Assembly (NCBI GenBank): GCA_030145275.1
Contig: JAQYVV010000015.1
Span: forward strand, 1 to 61,021
DNA: 61,021 bases
From: Desulfurivibrionaceae bacterium
Lineage (GTDB): Bacteria > Desulfobacterota > Desulfobulbia > Desulfobulbales > VMSU01
Reading direction: 5' to 3'
The notes beneath the pieces were generated by a model. The model was not told the origin of the DNA. It did not search any database and saw nothing but the letters and a program-made list of their open reading frames with translations. Position numbers and translations under genes: made by a program. Shown in pieces: positions 42,961 to 51,673 of the stretch (position 1 is its first letter; each line of letters begins with the position of its first letter).

Positions 42961-43049
42961 ACTTTCAACTTTCAACTTTCAACTTTCAACTTTCAACTTT
43001 CAACTTTCAACTTTCAACTTTCAACTTTCAACTTTCAACTTTCAACTTT
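42961..43049. repeat. ACTTTCA heptamer tandem array, 12.7 copies
   Basis: An uninterrupted run of the 7-bp unit ACTTTCA from 42961 to 43049, without base changes as far as I can see, between the mce stop (43056) and the mmdA start. The same heptamer forms a short array at 28422-28452. Confidence 0.95.
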
Positions 43050-43055
43050 AACGTA

Positions 43056-43451
43056 TCATTTCATGCAAAATTCCGTCAACACCCCAAAGGTTGATTTAGG
43101 ATGCAAAAAAGCAACTTGTTTGCCACCCGCACCAGCAATAGGAGTTTCGTGAATCAATTTACACCCAGTCTTGCTAATATTGTCGAGTTCACCCTGAATA
43201 TCGTCGGTCTTATAAGCTATATGATGCACCCCTTCGCCATTTTTAGCCAAGAATTTGGCCACAGCACTGTGTTCAGAGGTCGGCTCAAGAAGTTCAATAT
43301 GAATCTCACCAATTTGAAAAAAGGCGGTTTTAACCATTTGAGATTCAACTACCTCGATTTTTTCACATACCAGGCCTAGATTTTCGTAAAACAACCGGGC
43401 TTCAGCCACTGATTTTACCGCAATTCCTATATGATCGATTTTCTTTACCAT
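43056..43451 (-). CDS. mce: Methylmalonyl-CoA epimerase
   Basis: 131 residues, glyoxalase/VOC fold: 'KIDHIGIAVKSVAEA', 'IHIELLEPTSEHS', 'GVHHIAYKTDDI', 'PKSTFGVLTEF', with the metal ligands His, His and Glu. It interconverts (S)- and (R)-methylmalonyl-CoA, linking the decarboxylase and the mutase. Its start lies two bases after the mutase stop, so the two genes are coupled. Confidence 0.93.
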   Translation of the reverse strand: MVKKIDHIGIAVKSVAEARLFYENLGLVCEKIEVVESQMVKTAFFQIGEIHIELLEPTSEHSAVAKFLAKNGEGVHHIAYKTDDIQGELDNISKTGCKLIHETPIAGAGGKQVAFLHPKSTFGVLTEFCMK

Positions 43452-43453
43452 GA

Positions 43454-45094
43454 TTAGCCCCTATACTCACCAAATACTTTTCTAAGAACATTGCATATCT
43501 CGCCAAGAGTAGCATATTCACGCACCGCATCCGAGATATATGGCATGAGGTTTTCTTCCCTGTTGGCTGCAATTTCAAGGGAGGTCAAGGTTTCTTTAAC
43601 CTTCTCATTATTACGCCTTTTTTTAAGTTCAAGCAACCTTTGCACCTGGGCATCTTCTACGCCAGGGTCACCCCTTAAACCTGGCTGCTTGCCTTCTTCC
43701 TCAACGGTAAACTTGTTGACTCCGACAATGACCCTTTCCCCTTTTTCAATCTCCTGCTGATAGTCGTAGGCAGAGTTTTCTATTTGTCGTTGGATAAAGC
43801 CATTTTCAATACAGGCAACCACACCGCCTGCTTGGTCGACTTCAGCCATTATTTTTTTAGCGCCCTCTTCTATTTTGTCGGTCAATTCTTCCATATAATA
43901 GGAGCCGGCAAAGGGATCGACCGTGTTTGCCACCCCGGACTCATGGGCAATAATCTGCTGGGTTCGTAAGGCGGTGCGAACCGATTCTTCCGTGGGCAAA
44001 GAAAGTGCCTCATCTTTTGAGTTGGTATGCAGGGATTGGGTCCCGCCCAAGACGGCCGCCATTGCCTGGATGGTTACCCTGACAATGTTATTGTCTATTT
44101 GCTGTGCGGTTAGGGTGTTACCAGCTGTCTGGGTGTGAAAGCGCAGCATCATACTGGCTGGATTTTTTGCCCCAAAACGCTCTTTCATTAACCTGGCCCA
44201 TAGTCGTCTGGCCGCCCTGAATTTTGCAATTTCTTCAAGCAGATCTGATGATGAGTTAAAAAAGAAGGCCAGCCTCTTGGCAAAAACGTCTATTTCAAGT
44301 CCGGCCTCAAGCGCAGTTTCAACATATGTACAGGCATTTGCCAGGGTAAAGGCAACTTCCTGGACTGCGGTTGAACCGGCCTCCCTGATATGGTAGCCAG
44401 AGATGGAAATGGTATTAAAAGATGGGGCATTTTCACTGCACCATTGAAAGATATTGGTGATCAAACGCAGGCTAGGCTGGGGCGGGAAAATATAGGTCCC
44501 CCGGGCCACGTACTCTTTCAATACGTCATTTTGAATAGTGCCCTGCACCTGCGTGGAACTTACCCCCTGCTTTTCGGCAACCACCATATACATAGCCAGC
44601 AAAACGGCAGCGGGTGAGTTGATCGTCATGGAGGTAGAAACCTTATCCAGTGGAATTTGCTCAAAAAGAACCTCCATATCCGCCAAAGAATCTATGGCAA
44701 CTCCAACCTTGCCAACTTCTCCCATGCTTAAAGGGTTATCAGAATCATAGCCAATTTGGGTGGGGAGATCAAAGGCCACAGAAAGGCCGCTGGTGCCCTG
44801 CTCCAAAAGATAGCGATACCTCTTATTCGATTCAGCCGCAGATGAAAACCCGGCATACTGCCTCATGGTCCACAGGCGCCCTCGATACATGGTTGGCTGC
44901 ACTCCCCGGGTAAAGGGAAATTTCCCCGGGAAACCGATATCTTCGAGATATTTTTTATCAACTTTGGCAGGAATGGCAAGACGATTGATCTCATCTGCTC
45001 CATGGTTGAGAAATTGTTCTTTTCTCTCAGGAAAGCGACTGATACTCTTGTCTAACTCCTTCTCCTGCCAATCTTGAAATTCTTTATTAGTCAT
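43454..45094 (-). CDS. mcmA: Methylmalonyl-CoA mutase large (catalytic) subunit
   Basis: 546 residues, the TIM-barrel substrate domain without the B12 domain, which is encoded separately at 46187-46588. Motifs: '[21 protein letters not shown]', '[20 protein letters not shown]', '[22 protein letters not shown]' region, 'RFHTQTAG', '[15 protein letters not shown]'. It rearranges (R)-methylmalonyl-CoA to succinyl-CoA with adenosylcobalamin. Two-gene mutases of this kind are common in archaea and deltaproteobacteria. Separated from meaB by 170 bp with a palindrome. Confidence 0.94.
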   Translation of the reverse strand: MTNKEFQDWQEKELDKSISRFPERKEQFLNHGADEINRLAIPAKVDKKYLEDIGFPGKFPFTRGVQPTMYRGRLWTMRQYAGFSSAAESNKRYRYLLEQGTSGLSVAFDLPTQIGYDSDNPLSMGEVGKVGVAIDSLADMEVLFEQIPLDKVSTSMTINSPAAVLLAMYMVVAEKQGVSSTQVQGTIQNDVLKEYVARGTYIFPPQPSLRLITNIFQWCSENAPSFNTISISGYHIREAGSTAVQEVAFTLANACTYVETALEAGLEIDVFAKRLAFFFNSSSDLLEEIAKFRAARRLWARLMKERFGAKNPASMMLRFHTQTAGNTLTAQQIDNNIVRVTIQAMAAVLGGTQSLHTNSKDEALSLPTEESVRTALRTQQIIAHESGVANTVDPFAGSYYMEELTDKIEEGAKKIMAEVDQAGGVVACIENGFIQRQIENSAYDYQQEIEKGERVIVGVNKFTVEEEGKQPGLRGDPGVEDAQVQRLLELKKRRNNEKVKETLTSLEIAANREENLMPYISDAVREYATLGEICNVLRKVFGEYRG

Positions 45095-45120
45095 TCAGAT
45101 GATTCCATATTTTTATCGAT

Positions 45121-45232
45121 AATACGCTCCTTGCAGCTTGTAAGAGGGGAATTTATTCGTTTTTTGGAGCGTATTGAACAAAATTCGTAGAATTTTTTCA
45201 CCCGTAGCGGAAAAAAATGAATAAATTCCCCG
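45121..45232. repeat. Palindromic element between meaB and mcmA
   Basis: GGGGAATTTATTC (about 45147) pairs with GAATAAATTCCCC (ends about 45232). A second pair AATACGCTCC/GGAGCGTATT (45121 and 45166) overlaps it. Not clearly related to the GTAA family. Confidence 0.65.
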
Positions 45233-45264
45233 GGCTAATTTCCAACCATTTCTCTTAGCAGACA

Positions 45265-46203
45265 TTATTCATTTTTCATAATTTGCGATAATATCCCATT
45301 GGCTTTGAGTCTTGGGTCCTGGCGCTTTTCTGCTGAGTAATCCGCAATCTCTTTTTCAACTACAGTTTTCAACATTTCCATGGCCCAGTCGAAAACTTCC
45401 ATATCATGGGCCTTCAATCGTCTTTTATGACGTTCACCACTCTCCAGAAAGGAGTCAGCCAACAACTGAATCTGCCCGACCAGTTCGGCAATCCCTTTGC
45501 CCTCAGAGGCAATGGTTTTATGAACTTTGGTGAAAGAATTAGCAATCCCCCTTTCTTTTAAGACAGCTTCCATATCCAGCGCCGCACTATCGGCTCCGGG
45601 GTGGTCTGCCTTATTTATGACGATCAGGTCTGCTACTTCAAGAATACCCGCCTTCATAGCTTGCACATCATCACCCATTCCTGGTGCAGTAACCATAAGG
45701 GTTAAATCGGCCAACTGCACAATATCGACCTCAGATTGTCCCACCCCAACGGTTTCAATAATCACAACGGCACAACCGCTACTTGCCATAATTCGTACCG
45801 CCGCACCTGCAGAACCGCAAATCCCTCCTAGCTTGCCCCTGGCTGCCATGGAGCGCAGAAGCACATCCTTATCCAGGGAGTGCTCCATCATTCGGATTCT
45901 ATCTCCCAAAATTGCTCCACCCGAGAGCGGCGAAGACGGATCCACGGCTATAACCCCTACCCTCTTCCCCTGGGAACGAAATAAGGCGACCAGTTCCCCG
46001 GTCAAAGTGGATTTTCCAACACCTGGAGGACCAGTAATCCCAACAACCAAACAGGCATCGATATTTTTAGGATTGAGAGAGGCAAGCAACCGATCCACAC
46101 CCGGCAGATTATCTTCTACCAAGGTAATAGCCTTGGCAATTCCGCGTGCATCTCTTTTTGCCAAAAGCTCTATGATTTTTTCGATATCAACGTTCACAGG
46201 CAT
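45265..46203 (-). CDS. meaB: MeaB/ArgK-type GTPase chaperone of methylmalonyl-CoA mutase
   Basis: 312 residues from ATG 46203 (a TTG at 46209 is an alternative). G3E-family GTPase: Walker A '[13 protein letters not shown]', '[19 protein letters not shown]', '[10 protein letters not shown]', 'NKADHPGAD'. It protects and reactivates the B12-dependent mutase and gates cofactor loading. The start overlaps the end of the B12-subunit gene (46187-46588), so both are translated together, as expected for mutase-chaperone pairs. Confidence 0.93.
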   Translation of the reverse strand: MPVNVDIEKIIELLAKRDARGIAKAITLVEDNLPGVDRLLASLNPKNIDACLVVGITGPPGVGKSTLTGELVALFRSQGKRVGVIAVDPSSPLSGGAILGDRIRMMEHSLDKDVLLRSMAARGKLGGICGSAGAAVRIMASSGCAVVIIETVGVGQSEVDIVQLADLTLMVTAPGMGDDVQAMKAGILEVADLIVINKADHPGADSAALDMEAVLKERGIANSFTKVHKTIASEGKGIAELVGQIQLLADSFLESGERHKRRLKAHDMEVFDWAMEMLKTVVEKEIADYSAEKRQDPRLKANGILSQIMKNE

Positions 46204-46588
46204 CTTCAAACGCCTTTATAATTTGATCAACAGGGGTCCCTGGGGTTAGGATTTCTTTAATACCTGCATCTTTGAGGATCGGAATATCCTCGTCTGGAAT
46301 AACTCCACCGCCAATAACCCTGATATCTGCGGCATCGGCTTTACGAAGGGCCTCAACCACGGCAGGAAAGAGCCTTAAATGAGCACCTGATAGTGAAGAA
46401 AGGCCTACAACCGCCACATCTTCCTGAATTGCTGCGGCAGCAATCTCCTCCGGGGTTCTGCGAATACCGGTATAAACCACCTCGAAACCATGATCACGCA
46501 GAGCCCTGGCAATAAATTTAGCCCCCCTGTCATGTCCATCAAGTCCAGGTTTGGCAATAAGAACTCTCATTTTCCTTACGTCACTCAT
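46187..46588 (-). CDS. Methylmalonyl-CoA mutase B12-binding subunit
   Basis: 133 residues; cobalamin-binding Rossmann-like fold with the base-off/His-on motif 'GLDGHDRG' (DxHxxG, His ligand), '[11 protein letters not shown]' (SxL) and '[11 protein letters not shown]' (GG). It is the separate small subunit that completes the mutase encoded at 43454. It overlaps meaB; upstream, an inserted DUF559 unit separates it from sucD. Confidence 0.94.
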   Translation of the reverse strand: MSDVRKMRVLIAKPGLDGHDRGAKFIARALRDHGFEVVYTGIRRTPEEIAAAAIQEDVAVVGLSSLSGAHLRLFPAVVEALRKADAADIRVIGGGVIPDEDIPILKDAGIKEILTPGTPVDQIIKAFEDACER

Positions 46589-46605
46589 TTATCACTCCCA
46601 AAATT

Positions 46606-46651
46606 GCACCTGCAAGTCCCCCTTTGCGAAGGGGGATTTAGGGGGATTTTT
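46606..46651. repeat. Inverted terminal copy of the CCCCC repeat, left of the DUF559 gene
   Basis: CAAGTCCCCCTTTGCGAAGG then GGGATTTAGGGGGATTTTT, inverted relative to the copy at 47037-47101. It contains the stop codon of the DUF559 gene (46638). Confidence 0.88.
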
Positions 46652-47030
46652 CCCGCATACCCGACAATTCATCCTCGATCATTCGGAAAATCTCCTCAAC
46701 AACCGCATCTGTTTCCACCAACATCTCCCTGCTGTTAAAACGTAATACCTTCAGACCACGACTCTTTAGATAACTGTCTCGTCGTTGGTCTTTTTTTATT
46801 TTCTCCACCTCTTGATGCTGTGAGCCGTCAATTTCTATGACCAGATTGACCTTTGGTGCAAAGAAATCGACAATGTAATGGCCAATTGGTTTCTGTCGGT
46901 AAAACTGAATACCTCCGATCTGTTTCTTACGTACACGTGCCCAAAGGGCTTGCTCGCTGTCAGTTTGATTCTTTCGTAATTGGCGTGCGTTTTCTTTTAA
47001 GGTGGCAGTGTATGGGGTTAGGGTTTTCAT
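46638..47030 (-). CDS. DUF559 nuclease-like protein within inverted repeats
   Basis: 130 residues from ATG 47030; the frame extends upstream to 47090 but those codons are repeat sequence. DUF559 belongs to the PD-(D/E)XK/Vsr-like endonuclease group: 'RKNQTDSEQALWARVRKKQ', 'FYRQKPIGHYIVDFFAP', 'LVIEIDGSQHQ', 'RDSYLKSRGLKVLRF'. The D...ExD pattern of the core is present. Both ends of the gene lie in copies of a CCCCCTAAATCCCCC repeat in opposite orientation, and the last codons (Lys-Ser-Pro-stop) are repeat-encoded. It interrupts the propionate cluster and looks like a mobile or selfish unit (inference). No strong ribosome site. Confidence 0.82.
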   Translation of the reverse strand: MKTLTPYTATLKENARQLRKNQTDSEQALWARVRKKQIGGIQFYRQKPIGHYIVDFFAPKVNLVIEIDGSQHQEVEKIKKDQRRDSYLKSRGLKVLRFNSREMLVETDAVVEEIFRMIEDELSGMREKSP

Positions 47031-47036
47031 TTTCTT

Positions 47037-47101
47037 AAAAAAAATCCCCCTAAATCCCCCTTCGAAGTCTCCTTCGTCGCTTATCTGCAAAGGGGGACTT
47101 G
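47037..47101. repeat. Inverted terminal copy of the CCCCC repeat, right of the DUF559 gene
   Basis: AAATCCCCCTAAATCCCCCTT then a 23-nt insertion (47064-47086) then TGCAAAGGGGGACTTG. The insert GAAGTCT...CGCTTATCT is a longer version of the 17-nt word found in other palindromes. Confidence 0.85.
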
Positions 47102-47152
47102 AAGGCTGGCAATTTGGGGGGGTAACGAACTGGTAACGCTCAGGTGGGGGGA

Positions 47153-48037
47153 CTAGTTGACAAACTCAGCAAAAACCTCGCGACAGAGTTCACCAAGCAA
47201 TCCAAGGTTTTTGCAAACATGCACCCCACCTGCTTGCATGGCCTCAATTTTTGCCTCAGCAGTTCCACTGCCCCCTGAAATTATAGCCCCAGCGTGGCCC
47301 ATCCTGCGTCCGGGTGGGGCCGTTAAACCTGCAACAAAACCGACAACCGCTTTACTCATCTCATTTTTAATAAATTGGCAGGCTTCTTCTTCTGCAGAAC
47401 CGCCAATTTCACCGACCAGAACAACCCCTTTTGTTTCAGGATCTGCTTCAAATGCCTTAAGACAATCTATAAAATCAGTGCCATTGACCGGATCACCACC
47501 TATACCAATGCAGGTTGTTTGACCTATTCCCTGCATGCTCAGTTGATGCACCACCTCGTATGTCAATGTTCCTGATCTTGAAACGACACCTATGGGCCCA
47601 CCAGCTTTATGAATCGCCCCGGGCATGATTCCCACCTTACTCTCTCCAGGTGTAATAATGCCTGGGCAGTTGGGGCCAAGAAGCCTTGATTTTTTGCCAA
47701 CCATGTACTGCTTGACCCGCATCATATCAAGAATGGGAATTCCTTCAGTAATCGTGACAATCAGTTCAATTTCTGCATCAATGGCTTCAAGTATTGCATC
47801 AGCCGCAAAGGCTGGAGGCACAAAGATCATGCTGCAATTTGCCCCGGTCTGGCGCCGTGCCTCAAGTACCGTATTAAAAACGGGGACCCGATCCATCTCC
47901 TGGCCCCCCTTTCCTGGCGTCACTCCAGCCACTACCTGGGTACCGTAGTCCATGCATTGTTTTGTATGGAATTGTCCCTCTCTTCCAGTAATTCCCTGGA
48001 CAAGAAGTTTTGTGTTCTTGCCAATAAAAATACTCAC
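47153..48037 (-). CDS. sucD: Succinyl-CoA synthetase alpha subunit
   Basis: 294 residues. CoA-binding N-domain ('[16 protein letters not shown]', 'GVTPGKGGQ') and ligase domain with the phospho-His in '[21 protein letters not shown]' (His near 246) and '[12 protein letters not shown]'. It makes succinyl-CoA from succinate, or the reverse with substrate-level phosphorylation. Overlaps the sucC stop by four bases (ATGA). Its downstream neighbour is the inserted DUF559 unit. Confidence 0.95.
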   Translation of the reverse strand: MSIFIGKNTKLLVQGITGREGQFHTKQCMDYGTQVVAGVTPGKGGQEMDRVPVFNTVLEARRQTGANCSMIFVPPAFAADAILEAIDAEIELIVTITEGIPILDMMRVKQYMVGKKSRLLGPNCPGIITPGESKVGIMPGAIHKAGGPIGVVSRSGTLTYEVVHQLSMQGIGQTTCIGIGGDPVNGTDFIDCLKAFEADPETKGVVLVGEIGGSAEEEACQFIKNEMSKAVVGFVAGLTAPPGRRMGHAGAIISGGSGTAEAKIEAMQAGGVHVCKNLGLLGELCREVFAEFVN

Positions 48038-49203
48038 TTAAGCCCTCCAACTATGGAACCAATTTTTTGGGCGGCATCCTGTAGATCGACTGCCGTAATC
48101 AGCTCAAGCCCCGAATCAGCTAAAATTTTACGCCCTTGCTCAACATTGGTTCCTTCCATCCGCACCACAACGGGCACATCTATGTGACTGTTTTTTGCAG
48201 CCTGAACAATTCCCTGGGCCAAAACATCGCAGCGTAAAATTCCACCAAAAATATTAACCAGAATGGCTTTTACATTTGTATCCTTTAATATAATCCGAAA
48301 GCCGTTTTCCACCATTTCGGCATTGGCGCCGCCACCAACATCCAAGAAATTGGCAGGTTCTGCCCCAGCCATCTTTATTATATCCATAGTCGCCATGGCC
48401 AAACCTGCGCCATTCACCATGTTGCCTACATTGCCATCAAGCTTGATGTAGTTGAGATTAAAACGTGCTGCTTCCGCTTCTAAGGGATCATCTTCCTCAG
48501 GATCATGAAGCTCTAAAATTTCTTTGTGCCTAAAAAGAGCGCTTTCATCAAAATTTATCTTTGCATCCAGGGCATAGAGTTGATCTGAATCGGTAAGAAC
48601 GAGAGGATTAATTTCAATCTGAGAGCAATCTTTTTCAGTAAATAGTTGATATAAACTATTTATAATTTGGTTAAATTGCCGTATTGCCTCAACAGGAAGG
48701 CCCAATAGGAAAGCTGCATTACGGCAGTGGTACGACTGGATGCCCAGAAGTGGATTAACATTAACTTTTATTATTTTTTCAGGGGTTTCGGCAGCGACTT
48801 TTTCTATATCCATGCCGCCTGCAACACTTGCCATAATAACAATGCCTGCGCTGGCCCTGTCGTGAACCAAGGAAAGATAGTATTCATGTTTGATCGAAAC
48901 ACCCTGCTCAATCAGCAGTTTTTTTACTTTCTTGCCAGCCGGACCCGTTTGCGGGGTAACAAGATTCATCCCCAGAATTTTTTCGGCACGAGCGGCAACT
49001 TCCTCCACAGAGTGGGCAAGCTTGACCCCGCCTCCCTTGCCACGGCCACCGGCATGAATCTGTGCCTTCACAACCACTGGAAATGAAACAACTTTTGCAG
49101 CAATTTCTCTGACCTCAGCCAAAGAGTGTGCGACAAAGCCAAGGGGCACCGGTACTTTGTTTAGCCGCAATAACTCTTTGGCCTGATATTCATGAATTTT
49201 CAT
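48034..49203 (-). CDS. sucC: Succinyl-CoA synthetase beta subunit
   Basis: 389 residues. ATP-grasp domain with '[20 protein letters not shown]' near residue 45 and the C-terminal ligase part '[20 protein letters not shown]', '[11 protein letters not shown]', '[17 protein letters not shown]', '[12 protein letters not shown]'. Nucleotide preference (ATP or GTP) is not determined here. Its start overlaps the end of prpE by 14 bases and its stop overlaps the sucD start. Confidence 0.95.
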   Translation of the reverse strand: MKIHEYQAKELLRLNKVPVPLGFVAHSLAEVREIAAKVVSFPVVVKAQIHAGGRGKGGGVKLAHSVEEVAARAEKILGMNLVTPQTGPAGKKVKKLLIEQGVSIKHEYYLSLVHDRASAGIVIMASVAGGMDIEKVAAETPEKIIKVNVNPLLGIQSYHCRNAAFLLGLPVEAIRQFNQIINSLYQLFTEKDCSQIEINPLVLTDSDQLYALDAKINFDESALFRHKEILELHDPEEDDPLEAEAARFNLNYIKLDGNVGNMVNGAGLAMATMDIIKMAGAEPANFLDVGGGANAEMVENGFRIILKDTNVKAILVNIFGGILRCDVLAQGIVQAAKNSHIDVPVVVRMEGTNVEQGRKILADSGLELITAVDLQDAAQKIGSIVGGLK

Positions 49204-51103
49204 TTTTTCTGTTTTCTGTGAGGCCGGTTAATTTAAAAGTTGCGGTAATATCGTCAAGCACAGAGGCATCAAGAATTGTTGAGGGCATTTTGTAATCTTT
49301 ACCATCAGCAATGTTTCTCATGGTAGCCCGTAAAATTTTCCCAGATCTTGTTTTGGGAAGATTACTGACAATAAGAGTCTCACGATAGCAGGCAATTGGG
49401 CCAATCTGGGCCCGAACCATTTGAGCAAGTTCAGTTTTTATCGACTCAGCATCAGTCTGGACCCCACCTTTCAAGACCACCAAACCGATGGGCTTCTGTC
49501 CCTTCAGATTATCATGGATGCCGATAACGGCACACTCTGCAACATCAGCATGCTGCGACACTACTTCTTCCATGGCACCAGTTGAAAGACGGTGGCCGGC
49601 GATATTTATAACATCATCCATGCGACCCATAATATAGACATAACCATCTTCATCCACATAACCGCCATCACTAGTCTCATAGTATCCTGGAAAGGTACTC
49701 ATGTATGATTTTTTAAACTTTTCATCATCCTTCCAAAGGGTTGCAAGAGTCCCGGGGGGAAGCGGCAGCTTAACCACGACATTGCCTTCTTGACCGGCGG
49801 GCAGCTCATTGCCCTCATCATCTAAAACACGAACATCATAGCCAGGAACCGGCTTTGTGGGAGAGCCAGGTTTAATCTCGAACTGTTCGATGCCAGTACA
49901 GTTGGCAACAATTGGCCATCCCGATTCAGTCTGCCACCAGTGATCAATAACAGGTCTTTTGAGTAAATTAGTGGCCCAGTGATAGGTATCAGAATCAAGT
50001 CTTTCTCCCGCCAGAAAGAGATATTTAAACTTGGAGAGATCGTACTTTTTAAGGAATTCGCCGTTGGGGTCATCACGCTTAATGGCCCTGAAAGCAGTGG
50101 GTGCAGTAAAAAGAACCTTGACCTGATATTCACTTATGACCCGCCAAAAGGCCCCGGCATCCGGAGTGCCAACAGGCTTTCCTTCATAAACGATGGTAGT
50201 GCATCCCGCTAGCAGGGGCGCATAGACAATATATGAATGTCCCACCACCCAACCTACATCTGATGCGGCCCAAAAAACATCACCAGGTTCAGTGTTGTAG
50301 ACATTCTTCATGGACCAATGCAGAGCGACCGCATGCCCTCCGGTATCCCGCATGACCCCTTTTGGCATACCAGTTGTTCCGGAAGTATAAAGAATGTAGT
50401 GTGGATCAGTAGCCTTAACAGCCACACAATCGGCAGGCTCGGCAATACGCATCATCTCCTGCCATTCAAGATCGTACTCTTTATCAAGAACGGCCTGTAC
50501 CTCAGGGCGTTGAAAGACTATACATTTCTCAGGCTTATGTTTTGATAGTTCAATGGCCTTATCGATCAATGGCTTGTATTGCAGAACTTTTTTCCCTTCA
50601 ACTGCACCAGAAGCACAAACTATAATTTTCGGCTGAGCGTGATCTATGCGAACAGCAAGCTCATTGGCAGCAAAACCACCAAAAACGACAGAATGTATCG
50701 CTCCTATCCTAGCGCAGGCAAGCATGGCCACAAGCGCGGCAGGAATCATCGGCATATAAATTATTACAGTATCGCTCTTAACAACCCCTTGGTCCTTTAA
50801 AACACCAGCAAAAAGAGAAACCTGCTCTTTGAGTTCAGAGTAGGTGATTTTCGTTTTGGAATCGGTGACCGGACTGTCCCAAATAATTGCGTTCTGATCT
50901 CCCAGGCCATTTTCAACATGTCGGTCAACTGCATTGTAACAGATATTTAGTTCGCCACCCTGAAACCATCTATAGTATGGAGGGTTGTTATCATCTAAAA
51001 CCTTATCCCATTTTTTTATCCAATCAATATTTCCAGCAGCTTCTGCCCAAAACAAATCCGGCTCATTAACACTCTTATTAAATACCAAATCATAGTTGCC
51101 CAT
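49190..51103 (-). CDS. prpE: Propionyl-CoA synthetase (PrpE-like acyl-CoA synthetase)
   Basis: 637 residues. ACS-family AMP-forming ligase: 'YTSGTTGMPKGV', 'WWQTESGWPI', 'GRMDDVINIAGHRLS', catalytic Lys in 'KTRSGKILR'. Details such as 'ASDVGWVVGHSYIVYAPLLAG' and 'NPPYYRWFQGGELNICYNAVDRH' are closer to PrpE than to acetyl-CoA synthetase, which agrees with its place at the head of the methylmalonyl-CoA pathway. It activates propionate with ATP and CoA. First gene of the minus-strand cluster; promoter expected in 51104-51673. Confidence 0.88.
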   Translation of the reverse strand: MGNYDLVFNKSVNEPDLFWAEAAGNIDWIKKWDKVLDDNNPPYYRWFQGGELNICYNAVDRHVENGLGDQNAIIWDSPVTDSKTKITYSELKEQVSLFAGVLKDQGVVKSDTVIIYMPMIPAALVAMLACARIGAIHSVVFGGFAANELAVRIDHAQPKIIVCASGAVEGKKVLQYKPLIDKAIELSKHKPEKCIVFQRPEVQAVLDKEYDLEWQEMMRIAEPADCVAVKATDPHYILYTSGTTGMPKGVMRDTGGHAVALHWSMKNVYNTEPGDVFWAASDVGWVVGHSYIVYAPLLAGCTTIVYEGKPVGTPDAGAFWRVISEYQVKVLFTAPTAFRAIKRDDPNGEFLKKYDLSKFKYLFLAGERLDSDTYHWATNLLKRPVIDHWWQTESGWPIVANCTGIEQFEIKPGSPTKPVPGYDVRVLDDEGNELPAGQEGNVVVKLPLPPGTLATLWKDDEKFKKSYMSTFPGYYETSDGGYVDEDGYVYIMGRMDDVINIAGHRLSTGAMEEVVSQHADVAECAVIGIHDNLKGQKPIGLVVLKGGVQTDAESIKTELAQMVRAQIGPIACYRETLIVSNLPKTRSGKILRATMRNIADGKDYKMPSTILDASVLDDITATFKLTGLTENRKNENS

Positions 51104-51673
51104 CTTAATCAGCTCCAGTTTAAATCTCCCTATAAGCGCAATCGAACAAGCACATTTAAGGCGACATTACGGTTGTTTAAGCTTAACACTTATTTTTTAC
51201 TATAAACAATCCACAGGTTTCCAGCAGTAGGCATAAACACCTATGCCAACAAAAGGGTTTATCATCCATTAAACCCTTTGTCAAGTGTTGGAGAAGTAGA
51301 CTACTTCCTATTCATTTTCCCAGTAAATCTTTAACCCCACTATTTATACAATTGGTTATTTTGATCTGCACTAAATTACGTAGGTAAGAAAGATTATTGC
51401 GCCAATATTTCATACAAATATTTGCAACAAAAAAATATTTTACTACTAACCCTCATCCGGGGATAAGTGCCTTCACGAAATCTTTTCTTGTTAAAAAAAC
51501 AAGAAAAGAATTTTTAAGGCACTAAATAGTAGATATTATAAAAAACATAGTATATATTCCTCTGTTTAGATTTTTATCTCTGTACCTTTTTTATTTATAC
51601 CCCCCCACACAAGCAAACAACATATTGTTTTCATTTATAATTTATCAATATTAATTAGTTAAGGAGGATTTAC
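51104..51673. other. Divergent promoter region between prpE and the pyruvate:ferredoxin oxidoreductase gene
   Basis: 570 bp without a gene. AT-rich throughout; it must contain the promoters of both large transcription units. One fold-back element lies at 51466-51523. I see no riboswitch-like structure. Confidence 0.5.
51466..51523. repeat. AGTGCCTT fold-back element upstream of the oxidoreductase gene
   Basis: AGTGCCTT...TTTTCTTG / CAAGAAAAG...AAGGCACT with a 9-nt A-rich loop. A related element starting AGTGCCTT lies just after the gene (55225). Confidence 0.75.

Noticed and set aside
42961..43049. CRISPR array
   Set aside because: The units are 7-bp tandem copies with no spacers between them.
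47031..47090. N-terminal extension of the DUF559 protein (20 extra codons)
   Set aside because: These codons consist of the flanking repeat; the ATG at 47030 begins the conserved domain.
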